From positions 1 to 46,712 of the forward strand of contig JADGCU010000010.1 of NCBI GenBank assembly GCA_015228785.1: DNA of 46,712 nucleotides, given 5' to 3'. Source of the stretch: Candidatus Omnitrophota bacterium. GTDB lineage: Bacteria > Omnitrophota > Gorgyraeia > Zapsychrales > Fredricksoniimonadaceae. Of this stretch, positions 1-7,866 are shown piece after piece. Under the pieces are notes generated by a model. The model was not told the DNA's origin, made no database searches, and saw nothing but the letters and a program-made list of their open reading frames with translations. Numbering within the stretch: position 1 is the first letter of the stretch; each line of letters begins with the position of its first letter. The position numbers were made by a program, and so were the translations under genes.

Positions 1-453
1 CTTTTGTTTTTGGGGCAGGATCCTCATCTTTCTGATTGGTCTGTTGTGGGAAGCGATAATTTGTTTGATTACAGGATTACCGATTTCTTTAATTTTGCAA
101 GGAAACAGGGGCCTTCTGCGACTATAGGTTGTTATGATATACAGACTCTTGCGGAGGCGAGTCAATACGGGGTGATTGAACTGGATGCCAAGGGCAAGAT
201 CGTGTCTTTGGAAGAAAAGCCTAAAAAACCGAAATCGAGCCTTATTTCGATGTGCTTGTATTATTTTCCGGCAGCAGGGCTTTCGAATTTCCGGACGTTT
301 ATTCAGGAGACAGGAAGTAAGGATACGACGGGGGGCTATATTCAGTGGCTTCATATAAAAGAAGATGTTTATGGTTTTAAATTTAATGGAAAATGGTATG
401 ATATCGGCAGTTTGGAATCGTATCATGAGGCTCAAAAGTATTTTTCGAATTAA
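1..453 (+). CDS. Sugar-1-phosphate nucleotidyltransferase, 3' part (partial)
   Basis: The reading frame is open from the first base, so the N-terminal part, including the nucleotide-binding signature, lies outside the window; the TTG 'start' at base 4 is not a real start. The remaining ~150 residues match the second half of RfbA-type glucose-1-phosphate thymidylyltransferases. GSDNLFD is the metal-binding Asp segment, followed by [17 protein letters not shown] and the C-terminal [13 protein letters not shown]. These enzymes make dTDP- or other NDP-sugars for rhamnose and surface polysaccharides. The exact sugar cannot be told from this fragment. It ends 35 bases before metK and could be co-transcribed with it. 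The family call is firm; the substrate is not. Confidence 0.85.
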   Translation, partial: LLFLGQDPHLSDWSVVGSDNLFDYRITDFFNFARKQGPSATIGCYDIQTLAEASQYGVIELDAKGKIVSLEEKPKKPKSSLISMCLYYFPAAGLSNFRTFIQETGSKDTTGGYIQWLHIKEDVYGFKFNGKWYDIGSLESYHEAQKYFSN

Positions 454-488
454 ATCCCATTGTTAACAGTTACGAAAGGACGGAATAC

Positions 489-1646
489 GTGAAAGGCAAT
501 TATTTTATTACATCAGAATCAGTAGGCAATGGTCATCCTGACAAGGTTTGCGATCAGATCTCGGATGCGGTGTTGGATGCTGTGTTAAAGGATGATCCTA
601 AGGGGCGCGTGGCGTGTGAGACGTTCATCAGCGCAGGTCTTGTTATTGTGGGTGGAGAGATTACGACGACAACTTATGTTGATGTCCACAAGCTTGTGCG
701 TGGCGTCTTGAGCGATATTGGCTATACGAATCAGGTTTATGGATTTGATTCATCGACCTGTGCGATTTTGAATGCCATTAACCGTCAGTCTCCTGATATT
801 TCTCAGGGTGTTGATACCGGTGGTGCTGGGGATCAGGGCATCATGTATGGATATGCAACTAATGAGACGAAAGAGCTCATGCCTTTGCCGATCACGCTCG
901 CCCATAAGCTTGTGGCGCGTGTCGAGAAGGTCCGTAACGAGAAAATCCTTGATTATTTGGGGCCTGACTGCAAGAGTCAGGTCACGGTGGAATATGTGGA
1001 TGGACAGCCTAAGCGCATTGACTCGGTTGTTTTGGCCTGCCAGCATACCGAGAAGATCCTGGATAAGACGGGAATGAAAATTACTGAGAAATCTCGCCAG
1101 GAGATCATTGATCAAGTTGCTATGCCGATCGTTGCGAAATTGATCGACAAGAACACCAAGTTTTATATCAACCAGACCGGTAAATTTGTCGTTGGCGGAC
1201 CCCAGTCTGATACAGGCGTCACGGGTCGCAAGATCATTGTCGATACCTATGGCGGGATCGTTCCTCATGGCGGCGGTGCTTTTTCCGGGAAGGATCCGAC
1301 CAAGGTGGATCGTTCGGCGGCGTATATGTGCCGTTATATCACCAAGAACATTGTGGCCGCGGGAATCGCGGAAAAGTGTTTGATCCAGTTGAGTTATGTC
1401 ATCGGGAAGGCGGAGCCGCTCAGCGTGTTCGTTGATACTTTTGGTACAGGTAAGATCAGTGAGGAGAAGATCGTTGCGATCATTCGCAAGAACTTTGACC
1501 TGACGCCGGCCGGGATCATCAAGAAGCTGGATCTGCGCAAGCCTGTTTTCCGTCGTACAGCGGCCTATGGCCATTTCGGGCGCACGGGATTTGCCTGGGA
1601 GACGACAGACATGGCGGCCAAGTTGAAGAAGGACGCGGGAGTTTAA
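489..1646 (+). CDS. metK: S-adenosylmethionine synthetase
   Basis: Makes S-adenosylmethionine from methionine and ATP in the cytoplasm. The 385-residue protein has the usual length and three-domain pattern. Near the N-terminus it has [19 protein letters not shown] (ATP and metal site), then [12 protein letters not shown], then [19 protein letters not shown] in the last third. The start is GTG at 489, preceded by a GAAAGGA Shine-Dalgarno with good spacing; no better ATG exists. The neighbour ahcY recycles the methyltransferase product SAH, so the pair forms the core of the activated methyl cycle. A long hairpin separates the two genes. No SAM-riboswitch-like structure was recognised upstream. 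Confidence 0.97.
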   Translation: MKGNYFITSESVGNGHPDKVCDQISDAVLDAVLKDDPKGRVACETFISAGLVIVGGEITTTTYVDVHKLVRGVLSDIGYTNQVYGFDSSTCAILNAINRQSPDISQGVDTGGAGDQGIMYGYATNETKELMPLPITLAHKLVARVEKVRNEKILDYLGPDCKSQVTVEYVDGQPKRIDSVVLACQHTEKILDKTGMKITEKSRQEIIDQVAMPIVAKLIDKNTKFYINQTGKFVVGGPQSDTGVTGRKIIVDTYGGIVPHGGGAFSGKDPTKVDRSAAYMCRYITKNIVAAGIAEKCLIQLSYVIGKAEPLSVFVDTFGTGKISEEKIVAIIRKNFDLTPAGIIKKLDLRKPVFRRTAAYGHFGRTGFAWETTDMAAKLKKDAGV

Positions 1647-1657
1647 CAGTTGATAAC

Positions 1658-1695
1658 GCGGGGGCGGCTCACACGTTTGTCTGGGTCGTCCCCGT
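1658..1695 (+). other. Long G·U-rich hairpin between metK and ahcY
   Basis: The arms 1658-1674 and 1679-1695 can pair almost completely around the loop GTTT. I count one mismatch (C·C) and several G·U pairs. The G·U pairs are valid only in RNA read from the + strand, which argues for an mRNA structure. There is no U-run after it, so it is not a standard intrinsic terminator. It may be an mRNA processing, stability or partial-attenuation element between two genes of one pathway. It does not resemble the SAH riboswitch consensus as I know it. Confidence 0.6.
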
Positions 1696-1716
1696 ATCAT
1701 ATTTAAGGAGTATTTC

Positions 1717-3120
1717 ATGGCAGCCAAAGAATATAAAGTTAAGGATATGAGTTTGGCGGATCTTGGTCATAAGCAAATCGCAATGGCTGAAAAAGAGATG
1801 CCAGGTCTGATGTCGCTTCGGAGGAAATACGGTGCCAAAAAGCCTTTGAAGGGCGCACGCATCATGGGCTCTTTGCATATGACTATTGAGACCGCGGTCC
1901 TTATCAAGACGCTGGTTGCCCTCGGGGCGGATGTCCGCTGGGCAAGTTGTAATATTTTTTCGACGCAGGATCAGGCGGCTGCCGCAATCGCGGACCTTGG
2001 TATTCCGGTTTTCGCCTGGAAGGGTGAGACCCTGGAGGAATATTGGTGGTGTACCAAGAAGGCGCTTATTTGGGCGGATGGTAAGGGGCCGGATCTGATC
2101 GTTGATGATGGGGGTGATGCGACCATGATGGTGCATCTGGGGTATGCGGCTGAGAAAGATGCGAAGGTCCTGAATCGCAAGGCGGGCGGAGAAGATGAGA
2201 AGCAGCTTTTACTGTGTCTTAAACAGATTTTAAAAGAGAGCCCAAAGATATGGCACGGGATCACGCCCAAGATCAAGGGTGTTTCCGAGGAGACAACGAC
2301 GGGTGTTCATCGTTTGTATCAGATGATGGAGGAGAAAAAGCTTCTGTTCCCGGCGTTTAATGTGAACGATTCGGTCACTAAGTCTAAATTTGACAATCTC
2401 TACGGTTGCCGTGAATCTTTGGCCGATGGGATCAAGCGCGCGACGGATGTTATGATCGCGGGCAAGGTCGCTGTTGTGTGCGGGTATGGCGATGTGGGCA
2501 AGGGCTGCGCCCATTCCCTCCGTTTTTACGGGGCGCGTGTTATCGTCACCGAGATCGATCCGATCTGCGCTCTTCAAGCAGCCATGGAAGGCTTTGAGGT
2601 CAAGACCGTCGAGGATGCTCTCCCTGAAGGGAACATCTATGTGACAACGACAGGAAATGTAGACATCATTACGATCAAGCATTTGGCCGCGATGAAGGAC
2701 AGTGCGATTGTTTGCAATATCGGTCACTTTGATAATGAGATCGAAGTCGTGAAACTTGAGAAATATCCTGCTATCAAGCGGATCAATATTAAACCGCAGG
2801 TCGATAAATATGTGTTCCCGGATGGACATTGCATTATTCTTTTGGCTGAGGGGCGTTTGGTGAATCTGGGCTGCGCAACGGGGCATCCGTCGTTTGTGAT
2901 GTCCAATTCCTTCACGAATCAGACGCTGGCGCAGCTTGAGCTCTGGCAGAAAGAGTATCCGGTGGGGGTCTACCGTCTTCCTAAGCATCTGGATGAGGAA
3001 GTTGCACGTTTGCATCTTGAGAATGTCGGTGCTAAACTTACAAAACTCTCGGCCAAGCAGGCCAAGTATCTCGGTATTCCGGTCGATGGGCCGTATAAAT
3101 CAGATCATTATCGGTATTGA
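1717..3120 (+). CDS. ahcY: S-adenosylhomocysteine hydrolase
   Basis: Hydrolyses S-adenosylhomocysteine to adenosine and homocysteine, using bound NAD, and so removes the inhibitor made by methyltransferases. The 467 residues match the long bacterial form. Visible motifs are [11 protein letters not shown] near the N-terminus, [21 protein letters not shown], the active-site stretch [13 protein letters not shown], the Rossmann NAD motif [14 protein letters not shown], and the family's C-terminal end YKSDHYRY. The ATG at 1717 follows a clear AAGGAG. It is followed with only two bases between by pfkA, so the two are probably translated from one message. Confidence 0.97.
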   Translation: MAAKEYKVKDMSLADLGHKQIAMAEKEMPGLMSLRRKYGAKKPLKGARIMGSLHMTIETAVLIKTLVALGADVRWASCNIFSTQDQAAAAIADLGIPVFAWKGETLEEYWWCTKKALIWADGKGPDLIVDDGGDATMMVHLGYAAEKDAKVLNRKAGGEDEKQLLLCLKQILKESPKIWHGITPKIKGVSEETTTGVHRLYQMMEEKKLLFPAFNVNDSVTKSKFDNLYGCRESLADGIKRATDVMIAGKVAVVCGYGDVGKGCAHSLRFYGARVIVTEIDPICALQAAMEGFEVKTVEDALPEGNIYVTTTGNVDIITIKHLAAMKDSAIVCNIGHFDNEIEVVKLEKYPAIKRINIKPQVDKYVFPDGHCIILLAEGRLVNLGCATGHPSFVMSNSFTNQTLAQLELWQKEYPVGVYRLPKHLDEEVARLHLENVGAKLTKLSAKQAKYLGIPVDGPYKSDHYRY

Positions 3121-3122
3121 TT

Positions 3123-4100
3123 ATGGCAAAGGTTTCGAAAATTAAAAAGATTGGCGTTTTGTGCTCCGGAGGAGATGGTCCTGGGATGAACGCGGCCGTG
3201 CGTGCGGTCGTTCGGGCGGGATGCTCTTACGGCCTTAAGATCGAGGGCATCATGCGCGGGTATCAGGGTTTGATCGAGAATGACTTGATCGAGATGGGAC
3301 CTCGTTCGGTGTCTGGCATCATTGGTCGAGGCGGCACAATTATCAAGACCGCCCGTTCGTCGGAATTTCGGGCCGAGGCAGGGCAGAAGAAGGCGCTGGC
3401 GACATTAAAAAGGCATAAGATTGATGCCTTGGTCGTTGTGGGTGGAGATGGTTCCTACCTAGGAGCGAATGCTCTTTATCAGACATGGGGATTTCCAACG
3501 GTCGGGATCCCGGGGACGATTGATAATGACCTTTATGGCACGGATCAGACGATCGGATGCAATACGGCGATCAACACGGCTTTGGAGGCCATTGATAAGG
3601 TGCGCGACACGGCTCATAGCATGGAGCGTATTTTTATCGTTGAGGTGATGGGCAATCGTTCGGGGCATATCGCAATGCAGGTGGCGCTTGGGGCTGGGGC
3701 TGAGGATGTGGTCATTCCGGAATTCAAGCCTGATTACAAGGCCATGTGCGACCGTATTATGAAGGGCGCTAAAAAGGGCAAGATCAGCTGGATCATTGTT
3801 GTTTCTGAGGGAGTTGTTAAGGCGGAGGCCTTGTCCAGCACCATTACGAACATGACGGGGCTTGAGACGCGTTCTGTTGTACTGGGGCATGTTCAGCGCG
3901 GGGGAAATCCTTGCGCTCTTGATCGTAATATTTCGACGCGGTTAGGCGTTGCAGCTGTTGAGCAGATTTTAGAGGGAAATTACGGCAAGGCGATTGGTGT
4001 TATCCAGGATAAAATTAATATTATTTCTCTCGCAGAGGCCCGTAAGCGTCCGTTCGAGGAATATAAGGAATATTACAGGCTTATTTCGATGCTGAGATAG
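3123..4100 (+). CDS. pfkA: ATP-dependent 6-phosphofructokinase
   Basis: Phosphorylates fructose 6-phosphate to fructose 1,6-bisphosphate in glycolysis. About 325 residues, the usual length for the short bacterial enzyme. GGDGPGMNAAVRA is the N-terminal phosphate-binding site. GGDGSY and PGTIDND carry the small residues typical of the ATP-dependent type; pyrophosphate-dependent enzymes usually have GGDD and PKTIDND. The catalytic Asp lies in TIDND, and MGNRSGHIA binds sugar phosphate. The ORF track starts at TTG 3117, inside the end of ahcY; the ATG at 3123 matches the family start better. The aldolase gene for the next step lies about 5 kb downstream, not adjacent. Confidence 0.93.
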   Translation: MAKVSKIKKIGVLCSGGDGPGMNAAVRAVVRAGCSYGLKIEGIMRGYQGLIENDLIEMGPRSVSGIIGRGGTIIKTARSSEFRAEAGQKKALATLKRHKIDALVVVGGDGSYLGANALYQTWGFPTVGIPGTIDNDLYGTDQTIGCNTAINTALEAIDKVRDTAHSMERIFIVEVMGNRSGHIAMQVALGAGAEDVVIPEFKPDYKAMCDRIMKGAKKGKISWIIVVSEGVVKAEALSSTITNMTGLETRSVVLGHVQRGGNPCALDRNISTRLGVAAVEQILEGNYGKAIGVIQDKINIISLAEARKRPFEEYKEYYRLISMLR

Positions 4101-4119
4101 CACGCTTTGCTGTTTTTTT
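4096..4119 (+). terminator. Weak intrinsic terminator at the end of pfkA
   Basis: A short stem (ATAGCA paired with TGCTGT, loop CGCTT) overlaps the pfkA stop codon and runs into seven or more T residues. The stem is short and contains a wobble pair, so termination may be partial. A good promoter for ilvC begins 18 bases further on, which fits a transcription unit boundary here. Confidence 0.5.
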
Positions 4120-4136
4120 AAGATGCGCGCGAGGGA

Positions 4137-4165
4137 TTGACTATTTTTAACTTTTCTCATATACT
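4137..4165 (+). promoter_or_regulatory. Sigma70-type promoter for ilvC
   Basis: TTGACT at 4137-4142 and TATACT at 4160-4165 are separated by exactly 17 bases. Each differs from consensus at one position. Transcription should start near 4172, giving a leader of about 53 bases with a small hairpin (CGCTCA/TGGGCG at 4183-4198) before the AAGGAAGG ribosome site. Confidence 0.75.
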
Positions 4166-4224
4166 TTAACCTCATTGAAAGACGCTCATTTGTGGGCGGA
4201 TAAAACAACCTAAGGAAGGATAAC

Positions 4225-5217
4225 ATGGCTAAGATTTATTATGACAAAGATGCGGATTTAAATGTTTTGAAAAACAAGACCATTGCCATTATTGGTTATG
4301 GTATTCAGGGTCGTGGACAGGCGCTGAACCTGCGTGACAGCGGGCTTAATGTGATTATTTCAGAGATCGAAACGAGTCCTAATTATAAGATAGCTTTGGA
4401 AGATGGCTTCAAGCCTATGGATGCAGGCAAAGCTGCCCAGAAGGGTGATATTATCCAGATCCTGACACAGGACCATCTTCAGGCTGAGATCTACAAGAAG
4501 GCGATCCGTCGTCATTTGAAAAAAGGCAAGGCGCTTGTTTTTTCTCATGGTTTTAATATTCATTTTGGCCAGATCAAGCCACCGGCTGATGTGGATGTTT
4601 GGATGATTGCGCCGAAGGGGCCGGGTGCCTTAGTTCGCCGTCAGTATGAAGAGGGTAAGGGCGTTCCGAGTCTCGTTGCGATTCATCAGGATGCGTCGGG
4701 TCATGCCTTGAAAGAGGCCCTGGCGTATGCCAAAGGTATTGGTGGAACACGGGCAGGCACTTTCCAGACGACTTTTAAGGAAGAGACAGAGACTGACCTT
4801 TTTGGCGAGCAGGTTGTTTTGTGCGGTGGCACAAGTGAGCTCCTTAAGGCGGGTTATGAAACCCTGGTCGATGCGGGTTATGCTCCGGAAATGGCCTACT
4901 TTGAGTGTCTTCATGAGCTGAAACTTATTGTTGATATTATTTATGAAGAAGGCGTTGCTGGTATGCGTAAGCGCGTGTCAGATACGGCTGAGTATGGTGA
5001 TTATAGTCGCGGTAAGCGCATCATTAATGATCGGACTCGTAAGGAAATGAAGAAGATCCTTAAAGAGATCCAGACCGGCAGGTTCGCGCGCGAGTGGATA
5101 CGCGAGAACAAAAATGGCAGACCGAATTTTTCAAAGATGCGCCAGGATAGCGAGAAGCATCCTATTGAAAAGGTCGGTAAGGAACTAAGGGCCATGATGC
5201 CGTGGATGAAGAAATAA
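4225..5217 (+). CDS. ilvC: Ketol-acid reductoisomerase, class I
   Basis: Converts acetolactate to dihydroxyisovalerate (and the isoleucine homologue) in branched-chain amino acid synthesis, with Mg2+ and NAD(P)H. The 330 residues are typical of the short class I form. The Rossmann motif GYGIQGRG lies near residue 24. The metal-binding acidic residues are in [17 protein letters not shown] and in the later [12 protein letters not shown] segment. The loop after the second strand (residues ~46-53, SEIETSPN) lacks the Arg and the paired Ser residues that usually bind the NADPH phosphate, so an NADH preference is possible. ATG 4225 follows AAGGAAGGA. It has its own promoter and terminator, so it is monocistronic. 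Confidence 0.96.
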   Translation: MAKIYYDKDADLNVLKNKTIAIIGYGIQGRGQALNLRDSGLNVIISEIETSPNYKIALEDGFKPMDAGKAAQKGDIIQILTQDHLQAEIYKKAIRRHLKKGKALVFSHGFNIHFGQIKPPADVDVWMIAPKGPGALVRRQYEEGKGVPSLVAIHQDASGHALKEALAYAKGIGGTRAGTFQTTFKEETETDLFGEQVVLCGGTSELLKAGYETLVDAGYAPEMAYFECLHELKLIVDIIYEEGVAGMRKRVSDTAEYGDYSRGKRIINDRTRKEMKKILKEIQTGRFAREWIRENKNGRPNFSKMRQDSEKHPIEKVGKELRAMMPWMKK

Positions 5218-5245
5218 GATAAAGGTGATAAGAGGGTTAATAAAG

Positions 5246-5277
5246 AACGCTCGTCACCGACGAGCGTTTTTTATTTT
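5246..5277 (+). terminator. Strong intrinsic terminator after ilvC
   Basis: A perfect 10-base stem (AACGCTCGTC/GACGAGCGTT) with loop ACC is followed by TTTTATTTT. This is a textbook intrinsic terminator 29 bases after the ilvC stop. Its T-run overlaps the start of the palindromic element described separately. Confidence 0.93.
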
Positions 5278-5338
5278 GGTAAGGATCCTTACCAAAATAT
5301 CTCGAGGTGGCTAACAAGGGGAGCTTTTCGGCCCGAGG
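5272..5338 (+). repeat. Two-hairpin palindromic element, copy 1
   Basis: It begins with a perfect 28-base palindrome (arms TATTTTGGTAAGGA) at 5272-5299, followed by a region whose ends can pair (TCTCG at 5300-5304 with CGAGG at 5334-5338). A second copy of similar sequence and the same layout lies at 10298-10367, also straight after an intrinsic terminator. The two copies align over their full length with a few small gaps, and paired bases change together (TCTC:GAGG versus CCCC:GGGG). This points to a dispersed repeat with selected structure. Its function is unknown. Confidence 0.7.
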
Positions 5339-5360
5339 AATTTGATAATAGGAGTTTTTT

Positions 5361-6920
5361 ATGGCAAAAGAAAACAAAGTCTTAATTTTTGATACGACTT
5401 TGCGCGACGGGGAGCAGGCACCGGGCGCCAGCATGAACCAGCGCGAGAAGATGGAAGTCGCCCAAGCATTGGAGCGTTTGGGCGTTGACATCATCGAGGC
5501 CGGATTTCCCGTTGTTTCCAAGGGAGATTTTGAATCTGTTCAGATGGTGGCGCATAAAATTAAGAATTGTTCGGTTGGCGCTCTGGCCCGTTCCATCACG
5601 AAAGACATTGATGCAGCGGGGGAGGCATTAAAAGGTGCCAAACGTCCCAGGATCCATGTTTTTCTGGCGACATCCAAGATCCACATGGAGCATAAACTGC
5701 GTAAATCTCCTGATGAGATCGTTCAGATCGCGGTCGATTCCGTGAAACATGCGCGTAAATATGTGGATGATGTTGAGTTTTCGCCTGAGGATGCCTCTCG
5801 CTCGGAAAAAACGTTTTTGTATCGGGTTCTGGAGGCTGTCATCAAGGCGGGAGCGAGTACTGTGAATATCCCGGATACGGTTGGTTATGCTGTGCCGGAA
5901 CAATATGGAAAGTTGATCCTGGATATCAGGAATAATGTTTCCAATATTAGCAAGGCCGTTATCTCTGCGCATTGTCATGATGATTTGGGGATGTCTGTGG
6001 CCAATTCTTTGGCAGCGGTCAAGAACGGTGCTCGTCAGATCGAGTGTACGATCAATGGCATTGGCGAACGCGCCGGTAATTGTTCCCTGGAAGAGGTGGT
6101 TATGGCCTTGCGCACGCGCCAGGATTATTTTGGCGTTTTGACGGGGATTAATAGTTCGGAAATCTGCCGGGCGTCGCGCCTGGTCAGCAAGTATACGGGG
6201 TTCGCTGTCCCGCCGAATAAGGCGATCGTGGGTGGCAATGCCTTTCGCCATGAGTCCGGGATCCATCAGGACGGTGTTTTGAAAGAACCGACGACCTATG
6301 AGATCATGCGTCCTGAGGATGTTGGTTTTACAGGGATCGGGCTTGTTTTGGGGAAACATTCCGGTCGTGCCGCCCTCAAGGATCGCCTCAAGAAGTTGGG
6401 GATCGATCTGGGAGATAAGGAATTGTTGCGTGCTTTTGACCGTTTTAAGGACCTGTGCGATAAGAAAAAAGAGGTCTTTGATGAGGACTTGATCGCAATC
6501 GTCGATGACGAGGTTCAGGAGGTCAGGGATATTTGGACGATGGATGGGTTTGTCGTCACAAGCGGAACCGGGATCAAGCCTAAAGTTGAGGTGCGTCTCA
6601 AGTCTTCAGGAAAGATTCAGAAGAAGGCTGCGACAGGTGACGGTCCAATCGATGCCTGTTATCTTGCGATCGATGAGATCACGGGCATGAAGGGTAAGCT
6701 CCTTAATTACGGGATCCAGTCTGTGACGCAGGGCAAAGATGCCTTGGGTGAGGTGCGCGTGCGGGTTAATTTTGACGGGGAGAAGGTCATGGGTATTGGC
6801 GCATCGACCGATGTTATTGAAGCTTCTGTCAAAGCGTATCTGAACGCAGTGAACAAGGCATGTTTTTCAAAGAAAACAAAAACAAAGGTTAAGGATATTG
6901 ATTTTGGGTTACAACCTTAA
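5361..6920 (+). CDS. leuA: 2-isopropylmalate synthase
   Basis: Condenses acetyl-CoA with 2-oxoisovalerate, the first committed step of leucine synthesis. The 519-residue length and layout fit LeuA: a TIM-barrel domain opening with FDTTLRDGEQAPG, metal-binding HCHDD-type residues (SAHCHDDLGMS), GERAGNCSLEEVV, and HESGIHQDG in the linker. Residues ~390-519 form the C-terminal regulatory domain that senses leucine. Citramalate or homocitrate synthases are alternatives, but the neighbouring ilvC and the overall pattern favour leucine. The ATG follows TAGGAG. No leucine-rich leader peptide was seen; the 5' region holds the palindromic element instead. Confidence 0.93.
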   Translation: MAKENKVLIFDTTLRDGEQAPGASMNQREKMEVAQALERLGVDIIEAGFPVVSKGDFESVQMVAHKIKNCSVGALARSITKDIDAAGEALKGAKRPRIHVFLATSKIHMEHKLRKSPDEIVQIAVDSVKHARKYVDDVEFSPEDASRSEKTFLYRVLEAVIKAGASTVNIPDTVGYAVPEQYGKLILDIRNNVSNISKAVISAHCHDDLGMSVANSLAAVKNGARQIECTINGIGERAGNCSLEEVVMALRTRQDYFGVLTGINSSEICRASRLVSKYTGFAVPPNKAIVGGNAFRHESGIHQDGVLKEPTTYEIMRPEDVGFTGIGLVLGKHSGRAALKDRLKKLGIDLGDKELLRAFDRFKDLCDKKKEVFDEDLIAIVDDEVQEVRDIWTMDGFVVTSGTGIKPKVEVRLKSSGKIQKKAATGDGPIDACYLAIDEITGMKGKLLNYGIQSVTQGKDALGEVRVRVNFDGEKVMGIGASTDVIEASVKAYLNAVNKACFSKKTKTKVKDIDFGLQP

Positions 6921-6929
6921 TTAGGAGAC

Positions 6930-6986
6930 ACAAGGCACAAGTAATAGGGCACGGGTTTTTGTGTTCTATTTCAAGTGTCTTGTTTT
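6930..6986 (+). terminator. Long hairpin between leuA and aroE, possible terminator
   Basis: The arms 6931-6952 and 6961-6982 pair with three internal mismatches and several G·U pairs around the loop GGGTTTTT. The stem extends by one A-T pair outward and is followed by TTTT. The 3' arm ends eight bases before the aroE start, occupying the place where a Shine-Dalgarno would be. It could be an intrinsic terminator of leuA, or an mRNA structure that limits aroE translation. Confidence 0.55.
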
Positions 6987-6990
6987 ATGA

Positions 6991-7866
6991 ATGATGGATC
7001 ATTTCGCTAAAGCAACTTACGGTCTCATCGGGTATCCCCTGGGGCATAGTTTATCTCCCGTTATGCATAATACGGCTTTCAAGGCGCTGGATGTGGAGGC
7101 TGAGTACGTTCTTTTTCCTATGAAAAAGGAAGAGATCGAAGGCTTCTTAAAGGAACTCAAAGATAAGGATAGTCCTATTTTTGGGTTGAATGTGACCGTT
7201 CCTCATAAAGAAAATGTGATCCCTTTCTTGGATGCGCTTGATCCTTTTGCGACCAAGGTGGGGGCTGTCAATACGGTCGTGATCGATAAAAATCGCAGGC
7301 TCGTTGGATTTAATACCGATGGCCCTGGTTTTCTGGCGCATCTGACGGAGGTTGGTTTTGATGCCGCTGGAAAACGCATTGCAATTCTGGGTGCAGGAGG
7401 AGCGGCGCGTGCGATTGTGAGCGTATTTTGTCTGCTTGGGTCAAGGCCTGATTCCGTGCGTATTTATGATGTGGACAAAGATAAGGCTGTTGCTCTCGTT
7501 CAGGATGTTGGGTCAAGGGTTGACGCGAGCCATGTCCAAGTTGTCAACAGCATTGATGATCTTAATATCGAGATTGCCGACCTTTTGATCAATGCTACGC
7601 CGATTGGTATGAAGGCTGCGGATCCGTCTTTGGTGAGCGAAGAATTGCTGCACTCAAATATGTTGGTTTACGATCTTGTTTATAATCCGCCGGAGACGCC
7701 TCTGTTAAAGATGGCTAAGGCGAAAGGCGCCAAATCGGTTAATGGTCTGAAGATGCTTTTTTATCAGGGGGTCCTGGCGTTTCAGCATTGGGCAGAGATT
7801 CAGCTTCCCGAACCTGTGAAGGCGAGGATGTGGGAAGAATTAGAGAAAGCGTGTTATAAAAAATGA
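6991..7866 (+). CDS. aroE: Shikimate dehydrogenase
   Basis: Reduces 3-dehydroshikimate to shikimate with NADPH in aromatic amino acid synthesis. The 291 residues fit the family. GYPLGHSLSPVMHN binds shikimate. NVTVPHKE holds the catalytic Lys. GAVNTV and FNTDGPGF follow, then the NADP motif GAGGAARA and the NATPIGM segment. A stop codon lies in frame directly before ATG 6991, so the start is 6991 or the next codon, 6994. No Shine-Dalgarno is visible; a long hairpin lies there instead. Its stop overlaps the start of the prepilin peptidase (ATGA). A second shikimate gene, aroK, lies 3 kb on. Confidence 0.95.
   Translation: MMDHFAKATYGLIGYPLGHSLSPVMHNTAFKALDVEAEYVLFPMKKEEIEGFLKELKDKDSPIFGLNVTVPHKENVIPFLDALDPFATKVGAVNTVVIDKNRRLVGFNTDGPGFLAHLTEVGFDAAGKRIAILGAGGAARAIVSVFCLLGSRPDSVRIYDVDKDKAVALVQDVGSRVDASHVQVVNSIDDLNIEIADLLINATPIGMKAADPSLVSEELLHSNMLVYDLVYNPPETPLLKMAKAKGAKSVNGLKMLFYQGVLAFQHWAEIQLPEPVKARMWEELEKACYKK

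Noticed and set aside
1647-1716. SAH or SAM riboswitch between metK and ahcY
   Set aside because: The gap is only 70 bases and forms one simple hairpin; it lacks the multi-stem layout and conserved cores of known SAM/SAH riboswitches as I remember them.
750-1727. 325-residue ORF on the - strand opposite metK
   Set aside because: It is a shadow of metK, composed of low-complexity Arg/Leu/His-rich sequence with no recognisable motif and no ribosome site; the + strand gene is certain.
2230-3015. 261-residue ORF on the - strand opposite ahcY
   Set aside because: It lies wholly inside ahcY in a mirrored codon frame, with no motifs. It is a codon-bias shadow.
5342-5347. GATAAT as -10 of a leuA promoter
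   Set aside because: No -35-like hexamer lies 15-19 bases upstream, and the site overlaps the region next to the ribosome site.
5300-5360. Leucine attenuator leader before leuA
   Set aside because: No short ORF with a run of Leu codons was found. The structure present is shared with a copy after fba, so it is not specific to leucine control.
6987-7010. Seven-codon upstream ORF overlapping the aroE start
   Set aside because: It is too short, has no ribosome site and could arise by chance from the repeated ATGA sequence.
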